Below are positions 6,223 through 11,646 of a stretch of 14,769 bases of DNA, piece by piece; the first letter of the stretch is position 1, and the number at the start of each line of letters is the position of its first letter. Made by a program: the position numbers and the translations under genes. This DNA is from CAZTGB01 sp964612965 (GTDB lineage: Bacteria; Patescibacteriota; Microgenomatia; UBA8517). The notes beneath the pieces were generated by a model. That model was given only the letters and a program-made list of their open reading frames with translations. It did not search any database and was not told the DNA's origin. The stretch lies in NCBI GenBank assembly GCA_964612965.1, contig CAZTGB010000017.1, positions 1 through 14,769 of the forward strand. Direction: 5' to 3'.

Positions 6223-6453
6223 TTAATTCAACAAAATCGGCTGTCGATGACTTGGTAAAACTNNNNNNNNNNTCTACTCGGGAAGTCCCGCCTGTGGGTT
6301 GATTATGATAAAGAAGCTGACGTTTTATATATAAGTTTTGGAGAACCTCAAAAAGCTGATGACGCGGTACAAGAGGCTGGAGTGATTACTAGAAAAAAGG
6401 GTAAAAAAATAGTTGGTTTAACAGTCCTAAACGCTAGCCGTTACTCTGCTTAA
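6207..6453 (+). CDS. DUF2283 protein, possible antitoxin, interrupted by an N gap
   Basis: ATG at 6207 overlaps the end of the nuclease-like gene (stop 6220-6222). The first part reads MDKKIINSTKSAVDDLVKL up to the Ns. Beyond the gap the frame LLGKSRLWVDYDKEADVLYI (from 6274) continues to TAA at 6451-6453. The YDKEADVLYISF core, a glycine-containing middle (EAGVITRKKGKKIVG) and the LNAS end are typical of DUF2283, a small family often encoded beside DUF4258-like toxins. If the ten Ns are removed, the two halves join directly in frame to give 78 residues, the normal family size. The last 20 bases overlap the 3' end of rplT on the other strand. The antitoxin role is inferred from context only. 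Confidence 0.68.
6263..6272. other. Run of 10 Ns (scaffold gap), probably of zero length
   Basis: The gap interrupts the DUF2283 gene. With ten bases the halves are out of frame. With zero bases (or any multiple of three) they are in frame, and zero gives a normal-length family member. Ten Ns is a common placeholder. Confidence 0.6.
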
Positions 6454-6775
6454 CAATCTCCTTAAAAGCTGCTGGGTCATTAACTGCTAAGTCACTTAAT
6501 ATCTTTCTATCTATTTCAATCTTTTCTTTCTTTAGGGCTGCAATGAATCTTGAGTATGAAACCCCACCCATTTTAACTGAGGCGCTTATTCTTGTAATCC
6601 AAAGGCTTCTTAAATCACGCTTTTTAAGCTTTCTGCCGTGATAGGCGTAAGCTCCGGCATGAACAACAGCCTCTTTAGCTGTTTGAATTCTACGACGCCT
6701 TGCATGCTTAAATCCTTTAGCCTGAGCTAAAATTTTTCTGTGACCTCTTGCCGATGTTGATTTTACTCTTGCCAT
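6434..6775 (-). CDS. rplT: 50S ribosomal protein L20
   Basis: 113 residues, normal length, strongly basic N terminus (MARVKSTSARGHRKILAQAKG), then ARRRRIQTAKEAVVHAGAYAYHGRK and KKRDLRSLWITRISAS, followed by the SYSRFIAALKK and DRKILSDLAVNDP segments of the globular domain. L20 is an assembly protein that binds 23S rRNA domain II. It is the last gene of infC-rpmI-rplT; its ATG is two bases after the rpmI stop. Its TAG at 6434-6436 lies within the end of the convergent DUF2283 gene. In many bacteria L20 also represses this operon by binding a leader RNA, but almost no leader exists upstream of infC here. Confidence 0.97.
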   Translation of the reverse strand: MARVKSTSARGHRKILAQAKGFKHARRRRIQTAKEAVVHAGAYAYHGRKLKKRDLRSLWITRISASVKMGGVSYSRFIAALKKEKIEIDRKILSDLAVNDPAAFKEIVKQSNG

Positions 6776-6777
6776 AC

Positions 6778-6972
6778 TTAAATTCCCATTACCTTTCTAA
6801 CTTTACGAGCCATATGCTCAACTAAACTAGTTGTTCTTTTAAGATTTCTTAATTGTTTGCTACTTTTACTGGCCTTTAAGTGCCTTCTGAAAGACTGACG
6901 TCTTAAAACCTTACCGTTTTTGGTAATTTTTAGTCTATTTGTTAATAATTTCCTTGATTTAATTTTTGGCAT
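6778..6972 (-). CDS. rpmI: 50S ribosomal protein L35
   Basis: 64 residues, normal length. It begins MPKIKSRKLLTNRLKITKNG, matching the family pattern MPKxKT.KxxxKRFKxTxxGK, and continues with RRQSFRRHLKASKSSK and a basic C terminus. L35 is a small 50S subunit protein that binds 23S rRNA. It lies between infC (31 bases upstream) and rplT (2 bases downstream), the conserved bacterial order. The ATG is the only start giving the conserved N terminus. Confidence 0.96.
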   Translation of the reverse strand: MPKIKSRKLLTNRLKITKNGKVLRRQSFRRHLKASKSSKQLRNLKRTTSLVEHMARKVRKVMGI

Positions 6973-7003
6973 CTTTTAATTAGTTTCTAATTTTAAGCCT
7001 TGT

Positions 7004-7579
7004 TTATTTTGTTTCTTCTTTCTTTTCTTCTACTTTTACAGCTCTCTTGGTAACCGGTGAAATTACAGTCATAAGCTGTTTACCTAAGAACTTAGGGATC
7101 ATGTCGGTCTGTATTCTATCACCTAATTCACTTTTTATCCTGTTAATTACCTCGTAGCCGGTATTTTTAACCCTCATTTGTGGTCCCCTAAATACAACAA
7201 CTACTTTAACTTTGTTCTTGTCATCCAAGAACTCTCTAATCCTGTTTAGCCTTGTATTAAAGTCAGCTTCAGCTATGAAAGGTGAAAACCTAATTTCTTT
7301 TACCTCCCCTCCTTTTACCCCCTTAGCCTGGGCTCGGGCTTTCTTTTCTTCTGCGTACTTAAACTTCCCAAAGTCTACAATTTTGGCAACAGGTGGGGTG
7401 GCATTAGGAGCTATTTCTACTAAACTAAGCCCTTCATTCTTGGCTTTCTGTATAGCTTCATTTTTACTAAGCACACCAACAAACTTGCCTTCAGCATCGA
7501 CTACACGTAGGGTATCTGCTCTTATTGAATAGTCTGTACGCCAAAAAAGGTTACTTTTTCCCAAAGTTACTAACGGCAA
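7004..7579 (-). CDS. infC: Translation initiation factor IF-3, non-AUG start
   Basis: IF3 binds the 30S subunit, monitors the start codon and prevents premature joining of 50S. The N-terminal domain (about residues 14-85) has IRADTLRVVDAEGKFVG and EGLSLVEIAPNATPPVAKIVDFGKF. A lysine-rich linker follows, then the C-terminal domain (about 95-180) with EIRFSPFIAEADFNTRL and VVVFRGPQMRVKNTG. A short acidic/basic tail ends the protein. No ATG lies between the upstream in-frame TAG and the conserved core, so the start must be a rare codon. TTG at 7579 gives 191 residues and TTG at 7564 gives 186. The promoter geometry (-10 at 7584-7579) favours 7564. Weak start codons at infC are known from E. coli (AUU), where they allow self-repression. 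Confidence 0.95.
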   Translation of the reverse strand: MPLVTLGKSNLFWRTDYSIRADTLRVVDAEGKFVGVLSKNEAIQKAKNEGLSLVEIAPNATPPVAKIVDFGKFKYAEEKKARAQAKGVKGGEVKEIRFSPFIAEADFNTRLNRIREFLDDKNKVKVVVVFRGPQMRVKNTGYEVINRIKSELGDRIQTDMIPKFLGKQLMTVISPVTKRAVKVEEKKEETK

Positions 7580-7607
7580 TTGTAGCTAAAAATGGACAAG
7601 TATTCAA
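7579..7607 (-). promoter_or_regulatory. Probable infC promoter
   Basis: On the minus strand, TTGAAT (7607-7602) and TACAAT (7584-7579) are separated by 17 bases. A start near 7572 would leave a leader of only a few bases before TTG at 7564. A second TATAAT (7619-7614) lies upstream but lacks a good -35 box. Confidence 0.5.
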
Positions 7608-7621
7608 GCAGGTATTATACT
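7593..7621 (+). promoter_or_regulatory. Promoter of the FMN-binding split-barrel gene
   Basis: TGGACA (7593-7598) and TATACT (7616-7621) are separated by exactly 17 bases. The predicted start near 7628 is about 4 bases before ATG at 7632, so the mRNA would be essentially leaderless. It overlaps the divergent infC promoter region. Confidence 0.65.
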
Positions 7622-7631
7622 TTTGCCTGGT

Positions 7632-8045
7632 ATGGATGAAAGAATATTGGGTTTTGTTAAAAAACATAGAATTTCAGTTTTAACTACAATTCTTCCAAAT
7701 GGTATCCCCCATTCAGCCTCAATGCACTATGCCACCAAAGAAGGTTCACTTGATTTTATCTTTTTTACAAAAGAAAAGAGTCGCAAATGTAGCCACTTTG
7801 AAGAAGGCAGAAAATATCCGGCATCACTTGTCATTGGATTTAGTGAAGAAGAATGGGTAGAACTCCAAACTGAAGGAACTATTGAGAAAGTAAATAAATC
7901 AAAATCAAAACCAGAACAAAAGATATTTGCTTCAAAATTTGATGGAGCTGAATTAGATAATGATCATGTAGTACTTAAATACACTCCGACCTGGTGGAGA
8001 TATACAGAATTCAAACCAAAGTTTTTAGTTCTCTCTTCAGAATAA
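7632..8045 (+). CDS. Pyridoxamine 5'-phosphate oxidase-like FMN-binding split-barrel protein
   Basis: 137 residues from ATG at 7632. An in-frame TTG at 7623 would add three residues but lies upstream of the predicted transcription start. The fold pattern is an N-terminal helix (MDERILGFVKKHRI), then strands with SVLTTILPNGIPHSASMHYA, DFIFFTKEKSRKCSHF and SLVIGFSEEEWVELQTEGTIEKV, and a C-terminal strand with WWRYTEFKP. This is the layout of pyridoxamine-phosphate-oxidase-like split barrels, which bind FMN or related flavins. The substrate is unknown: it may be a flavin reductase-type or B6-related enzyme, and the family is broad. It stands alone between divergent infC and the convergent coiled-coil gene, 10 bases from the latter. 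Confidence 0.82.
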   Translation: MDERILGFVKKHRISVLTTILPNGIPHSASMHYATKEGSLDFIFFTKEKSRKCSHFEEGRKYPASLVIGFSEEEWVELQTEGTIEKVNKSKSKPEQKIFASKFDGAELDNDHVVLKYTPTWWRYTEFKPKFLVLSSE

Positions 8046-8055
8046 TGTGAGCCTT

Positions 8056-8409
8056 TTAAACTGTAGCCAAATGTCTTCCTTGGGGGTGAATTCTTTCCAG
8101 TTTTTCAATTCTGTCCTGACTTCTTCTGTGTTGCTCTGCTCTAATTGTTCTTTCTTCCCTACTAGCTAATACTTCTTTTAGAATCGGATCAATTTTATCG
8201 TAGAAATTACTTCTAAACTTCTTGAATTCATCAACAATTCCATCTTTTTGCTGATCGAGTTTGGTATCTAAATAATTTTTGGTGGCATACTTATCAAGAT
8301 CATCTTTTGTGGCAAAACGATTCAGATCATCTTTTGTGGCAAAATATTTTTGTAAAGCTTTAATATCTGCCTCTGTTAAGACACCTTTTTTTGAAGATTT
8401 AGATATCAT
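8056..8409 (-). CDS. Small coiled-coil protein with ATKDDL repeats
   Basis: 117 residues. Residues about 23-49 contain three 9-residue repeats (FATKDDLNR, FATKDDLDK, YATKNYLDT), encoded by near-identical 27-base units at about 8265-8350. The rest is predicted helix: a charged segment DEFKKFRSNFYDKIDPILKEVL and a C-terminal stretch rich in E, R and Q with HRRSQDRIEKLERIH. I expect an extended coiled coil. Proteins with ATKDDL repeats are frequent small hypothetical proteins in CPR genomes and phages, and their role is unknown. It starts 12 bases after thrS on the same strand, so it is probably co-transcribed with it. No signal peptide or membrane segment is visible. Confidence 0.72.
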   Translation of the reverse strand: MISKSSKKGVLTEADIKALQKYFATKDDLNRFATKDDLDKYATKNYLDTKLDQQKDGIVDEFKKFRSNFYDKIDPILKEVLASREERTIRAEQHRRSQDRIEKLERIHPQGRHLATV

Positions 8410-8421
8410 AGACCCATTTAA

Positions 8422-10209
8422 TCAATTTAATTCCTTACTGTCAATTTCTTTTTTGATATCTTTCATAAAGTCTTCCAATTCCTTTGAGCCCAGGTCAACA
8501 CCATTTCTCCTCCTTATTGATATTTTACCTTCTTTTTCATCTCGGTCCCCAACTATAATCATGTATGAAACTTTCTCAAGTTGTGCATCACGAATCTTCC
8601 CTCCCAGAGTTTCATTTCGCAAATCTATTTCTACTCTTATATGTTCTTTTTCAAGTTCTTTTGCGATTTTGCCTGCATAATCTAGATTCCTCTCTGTTAT
8701 AGGAAGGACTTTAACCTGAACTGGATTAAGCCAGGTTGGAAAGTTGCCCCCGAAGTGTTCAATGAGAAATCCAATAAATCTCTCATGTGACCCAAGTGGG
8801 GCTCTATGAATTATTACTGGAGTTTTTTCACTTCCATCATGATCTACATATTTAAGGTTAAATCTGTCTCCCATAAATAAATCAATTTGATTAGTAGAGA
8901 TTCCGAATTCACGCCCAATTGAGGATTTTATTATAAAATCAATTTTCGGACCATAAAAAGCAGCATTACCAATTTGTTCAACCATTGGAATGTCAACCCT
9001 TTTGACGGCTTCCCTCATAAGTTTTTCAGCCTTCTTCCACATTTTTTCATCGCCATGATATTTCTTTTTGTTTTTAGGATCTCTTAATGCAAGCTCCAAG
9101 TGATAGTCATTTATTCCCAAAGATTTGTAATAATACTCATGAAGTTTCATCACAGAAACAAATTCGTCGACAGCTTGTTCTTCTGTGCAATAAATATGCG
9201 AGTCATTTTGAGTAAAGCCTCTAACTCTCATCATTCCAAAAAGCTCCCCAGATGCTTCATATCTATAGCATGTTCCGTATTCAGCAAGCCTCAAAGGTAA
9301 ATCTTTGTAGCTGTGTTGTTGAGACTTAAAAATCATATGATGATGTGGACAATTCATAGGCTTTAAAAAATACTCCTCTGAATTATCCAGTTTCATGGGT
9401 GGATACATATCATCCTTGTAATAGGGGAGATGTCCCGATGTATAATAAAGACCAGACTTTGTAATATTGGGTGTCGTTACTCGCAGGTATCCCCACCCTT
9501 TCTCTGTTTGTTTTGCCCAGTTCTCAATTTCCTCTTTTATTATGTTTCCTTTAGGAAGCCATAAAATAAGCCCAGGACCGACCTCTTCACTAATGGTAAA
9601 TAACTCGAGTTCTTTTCCAAGTCTTCTGTGGTCGTGAAGTTTTGCTTTTTCAAGGGCCTCTAAATAGTTGTCTAATTCTTTTTGGGTTGAGAATGATGTT
9701 CCATAAATTCTTTGTAACATCTTATTCTTTTCATCACCATGCCAATATGCTCCAGCTACTGACAGAAGTTTTAAAGCCTTCACTTTACCGGTTGAGGGTA
9801 TATGGGGACCACTACATAAATCCAAGTCAACCTCCCCCATTTTGTAAATTGAAATTTCTTCACCTCTATCTGCAATTTGTGAAATCCATTCAAGTTTATA
9901 AGGGTTTGATTTAAATATTTCTTCAGCTTTCTCACTTGAAACATTTTCTTGAACCATGGGAAGATCTTTATCTATAAGCTTTTGAATTTCCTTTTCTATT
10001 TTTTCGAAATCTTTTTCATTTATTTTTTCATCAAGATCAAAATCAAAATAAAAGCCCTCGTCTGTAGCTGGACCCATGGCTTTCTTAAGATCTGGGTATA
10101 AATTTTGCATGGCAGTATGAAGCAAATGTTCAGATGTATGCCGCAAGGCCCACAAATCTTGCTGTTCTTTAGATAATTTACTTATTTTTTCGTCTAAAAC
10201 TTGTGACAT
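8422..10209 (-). CDS. thrS: Threonine--tRNA ligase, lacking the N-terminal TGS domain
   Basis: Class II synthetase charging tRNA-Thr, 595 residues against 642 in E. coli. The missing part is the N-terminal TGS domain; the protein begins almost at the editing domain. The Ser-editing site is intact, with H24-x3-H28 (RHTSEHLLH) and C/H in DLCSGPHIPSTG. The catalytic domain has the zinc ligands, by position a Cys in MNCPHHH, a His in NDSHIYC and a His in LGSHERFIGF. The C-terminal anticodon-binding domain includes VKVLPITERNLDYA and IIVGDRDEKEG. ATG at 10209 is preceded by AT-rich sequence without a Shine-Dalgarno motif. Expression is probably controlled by the T-box-like leader at 10230-10345 from its own promoter. 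Confidence 0.97.
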   Translation of the reverse strand: MSQVLDEKISKLSKEQQDLWALRHTSEHLLHTAMQNLYPDLKKAMGPATDEGFYFDFDLDEKINEKDFEKIEKEIQKLIDKDLPMVQENVSSEKAEEIFKSNPYKLEWISQIADRGEEISIYKMGEVDLDLCSGPHIPSTGKVKALKLLSVAGAYWHGDEKNKMLQRIYGTSFSTQKELDNYLEALEKAKLHDHRRLGKELELFTISEEVGPGLILWLPKGNIIKEEIENWAKQTEKGWGYLRVTTPNITKSGLYYTSGHLPYYKDDMYPPMKLDNSEEYFLKPMNCPHHHMIFKSQQHSYKDLPLRLAEYGTCYRYEASGELFGMMRVRGFTQNDSHIYCTEEQAVDEFVSVMKLHEYYYKSLGINDYHLELALRDPKNKKKYHGDEKMWKKAEKLMREAVKRVDIPMVEQIGNAAFYGPKIDFIIKSSIGREFGISTNQIDLFMGDRFNLKYVDHDGSEKTPVIIHRAPLGSHERFIGFLIEHFGGNFPTWLNPVQVKVLPITERNLDYAGKIAKELEKEHIRVEIDLRNETLGGKIRDAQLEKVSYMIIVGDRDEKEGKISIRRRNGVDLGSKELEDFMKDIKKEIDSKELN

Positions 10210-10229
10210 ATATATTTAAATATACTACA

Positions 10230-10345
10230 AGAAGACGAATCTTTTGAAGATATCGTGGTTCCACTTCTCTTTACTTCTCTTACTGTTTTTAAGTTTTAGC
10301 TTTGAGGTTGGTTAGATCTCATGCCTGCGCTTTAACTTAAAGAAT
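10230..10345 (-). promoter_or_regulatory. T-box-like riboswitch leader of thrS (compact form)
   Basis: On the minus strand, a helix AGAAG (10268-10264) / CUUCU (10234-10230) encloses a 7-base bulge UGGAACC (10263-10257). Above it, ACGA (10256-10253) pairs with UCGU (10238-10235), capped by AUCUU/AAGAU. This is the T-box antiterminator: the UGGNACC bulge binds the NCCA end of uncharged tRNA. Both flanking helices differ from the AGGG...UCCCU consensus but are fully complementary. A 5' stem UUUAAGUU (10341-10334) / AACUUAAA (10295-10288) encloses an inner UGAG/CUCA hairpin whose loop and edge contain two ACC threonine triplets, a candidate short Stem I. I see no clear competing terminator or Shine-Dalgarno sequence, so the output step is unclear. 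Confidence 0.68.
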
Positions 10346-10349
10346 GTCC

Positions 10350-11318
10350 TTATTTTACCTTCCTTCCGTATTTCTTGTCAACTTGAGCCTTTACCCAGAC
10401 ATAATGAACTTTAATTCCGTCCTTAAGTTTCCATTTAGGTCTCCATCCTGTTTTATAAATCCTTGAATTACTAAAGTTTCTGGCATGAACGCCGACTGCA
10501 CCTTTAACTTGTTTAATCTTAAGTTTCTTTCCAGAAGCTGCAATCACATAATTAGCCAGTTGATTGACCGTCACATATTCATCACTTCCCAGGTTTGTGG
10601 GCTCACTAATATTAGATTTAACAAGTGCCCTAATTGCTGAAATTAAATCATCTATGTAAGTAAAGCATCTAACAGCTTTACCATCTCCCCAAACTTCCAA
10701 ATATCCAGGATCTTTTGCCATTGCTGCTTTTCTATTTAGATCATCAGCTGCTTTGGGCTTAAGGCCCTCCCAAGTCCCCTCTGGGCCGTAAGTTGTATGG
10801 AATCGGGCAATTCTAGCTTTTAATCCATACCTTCTTGCGTAGGCTAAAAGTAGTCTTTCAGAATAAAGTTTTTCCCACCCATATTCATTTTCAGGATCTG
10901 CCGGGTATGCATTTTCCTCGCGAATGACTTTTGCTCCAACCGGCATATCTTTATAAACACAAACACTTGAAGAATAGAAGTATTTACCCACTTTTGCTTT
11001 AACAGCTTCATCCACCATATAAGTATTAATGAGCACGTTGTTGTACATCATCTCAACCTCTTTTGGGATCATATATCCTGCTCCTCCCCTATCTGCAGCA
11101 AGTTGATATACCTCGTCAAATCCACCCTTTATCTTTAAAGCTTTTTGACAGTTTTTCTTTTCGCGAAGATCCAGAAGTAAAAATTCGTTAGCTTCGGTTT
11201 TACTAAAGTCCGGGCGTTTAATATCAACCCCCCGAACAAAGTAACCTTCTTTTTTAAGCCTTCTAACCAAATGAGTTCCAATGAAGCCTCCAGCACCACA
11301 CACCAAAGCCTTTTTCAT
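10350..11318 (-). CDS. GDP-mannose 3,5-epimerase-like NAD-dependent sugar epimerase
   Basis: 322-residue extended short-chain dehydrogenase/reductase. The N-terminal Rossmann motif is GAGGFIG (8-14). The catalytic set is Ser117/118, Tyr146 and Lys150 (YGWEK). It resembles plant GDP-mannose 3,5-epimerase beyond the general fold: AADRGGAGYM, MYNN, SSSVCVY with Cys120, RFHTTYGPEGTWEG, a lysine at 187/189, the WGDGKAVRCFTYIDD segment and GSDEYVTVNQLA. In the plant enzyme a cysteine and a lysine at equivalent places act as acid/base in epimerisation, and both seem conserved. The probable product is an activated hexose (GDP-L-galactose or a related sugar) for surface glycans. It is the only sugar gene in view. 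ATG at 11318 gives the correct Rossmann start, and the thrS promoter lies in its last codons. Confidence 0.85.
   Translation of the reverse strand: MKKALVCGAGGFIGTHLVRRLKKEGYFVRGVDIKRPDFSKTEANEFLLLDLREKKNCQKALKIKGGFDEVYQLAADRGGAGYMIPKEVEMMYNNVLINTYMVDEAVKAKVGKYFYSSSVCVYKDMPVGAKVIREENAYPADPENEYGWEKLYSERLLLAYARRYGLKARIARFHTTYGPEGTWEGLKPKAADDLNRKAAMAKDPGYLEVWGDGKAVRCFTYIDDLISAIRALVKSNISEPTNLGSDEYVTVNQLANYVIAASGKKLKIKQVKGAVGVHARNFSNSRIYKTGWRPKWKLKDGIKVHYVWVKAQVDKKYGRKVK
10352..10381 (-). promoter_or_regulatory. thrS promoter inside the end of the epimerase gene
   Basis: A perfect TTGACA (10381-10376) and TAAAAT (10357-10352) are separated by 18 bases, within the last codons of the upstream epimerase gene. 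The predicted start near 10345 is a few bases before the first stem of the thrS leader, so the leader RNA begins where its structure begins. Confidence 0.72.
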
Positions 11319-11367
11319 AATACCGTTAATTTAAATGTTTGAAGGTAAGAAGTCAAATAAAATTCTA

Positions 11368-11426
11368 ATACTCTTATGTGTGGGATGTTGGTCAACCTTT
11401 GAGGTTGCATCTTGGCATAAGAGTAT
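11368..11426. repeat. 59-base imperfect hairpin with 11-bp perfect arms
   Basis: ATACTCTTATG (11368-11378) and CATAAGAGTAT (11416-11426) are exact inverted repeats. Inside them GATG/CATC (11384-11387/11408-11411) and CAACC/GGTTG (11393-11397/11403-11407) continue the stem to a TTTGA loop. It lies in the upstream region of the epimerase gene. It could be part of its 5' untranslated RNA or a small repeat element; the sequence does not fix the strand. Confidence 0.7.
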
Positions 11427-11430
11427 ATTT

Positions 11431-11612
11431 AAAAGAAAAGATCCGCAAAGCCCGACCGAACCGAAACCACGCGGGGCTTGCACCACTTGCACTTACAGAT
11501 AGGATGGCTTTGCGGATCCCAGCTGCTGACAAATATTATCAGCAATTGTGGTCCGCAAAACCTTCTTCAACTTTTTAAAAGATCATTTCTGACGCAATTG
11601 TCAGAATTAATG
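11431..11612 (-). ncRNA. Candidate small structured RNA or riboswitch-like element between typA and the epimerase
   Basis: Three complementary arms occur. Arm 1 is gatccgcaaagcc (11440-11452), arm 2 is ggctttgcggatc (11506-11518) and arm 3 is ggtccgcaaaa (11550-11560). Arm 2 pairs perfectly with arm 1 (13 bp) or with arm 3 (8 bp plus), so the two hairpins exclude each other. On the minus strand the order is arm 3, arm 2, arm 1, and arm 1 is followed by TTTTCTTTT, terminator-like. A smaller hairpin, TGCTGA/TCAGCA (11524-11529/11539-11544), lies between arms 3 and 2. A TTGACA promoter precedes it. The region is more GC-rich than its surroundings and matches no RNA class I know; RNase P, SRP and tmRNA signatures are absent. 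An RNA of about 180 bases is plausible but unproven. Confidence 0.45.
11587..11606 (-). other. Hairpin after typA, possible weak terminator or 5' stem of the small RNA
   Basis: TTCTGAC and GTCAGAA on the minus strand form a 7-bp stem with a six-base loop, followed by ATGATCTTTT. The U-tract is displaced by six bases, so terminator function is doubtful. It also sits at the predicted 5' end of the candidate small RNA. Confidence 0.4.
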
Positions 11613-11616
11613 CGAT

Positions 11617-11643
11617 GTTATATAACTTGGGTAAACTTGTCAA
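11617..11643 (-). promoter_or_regulatory. Promoter just after typA, driving the structured region or the epimerase
   Basis: A perfect TTGACA (11643-11638) lies four bases past the typA stop codon. It is followed by TATAAC at 15 bases (11622-11617) or TAACAT at 17 bases (11620-11615). Predicted transcription starts near 11610 on the minus strand. Confidence 0.5.
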
Positions 11644-11646
11644 GTT

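Noticed and set aside
8263..8350. Tandem 27-base repeats as a CRISPR array
   Set aside because: The repeats are contiguous, have no spacers and encode in-frame protein repeats.
10214..10228. AT palindrome just before the thrS ATG as a terminator or operator
   Set aside because: It contains only A and T, is common by chance at this base composition, and has no U-tract or GC stem.
10296..10322. Short frame in the thrS leader (MRSNQPQS, minus) as a threonine leader peptide
   Set aside because: It contains no threonine codons and lacks a linked terminator switch. The T-box-like helix explains the leader better.
11378..11578. A 66-codon plus-strand open frame starting with GTG
   Set aside because: It runs through the perfect inverted repeats of the intergenic region, which explain its sequence. 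It has no promoter or ribosome site and no recognised domain, so RNA structure is the better reading.
11431..11612. Possible RNase P RNA, SRP RNA or tmRNA
   Set aside because: None of the conserved core strings (RNase P GAGGAAAGUCC, SRP GGAAGG...AGCAG loop, tmRNA tRNA-like ends) is present on either strand.
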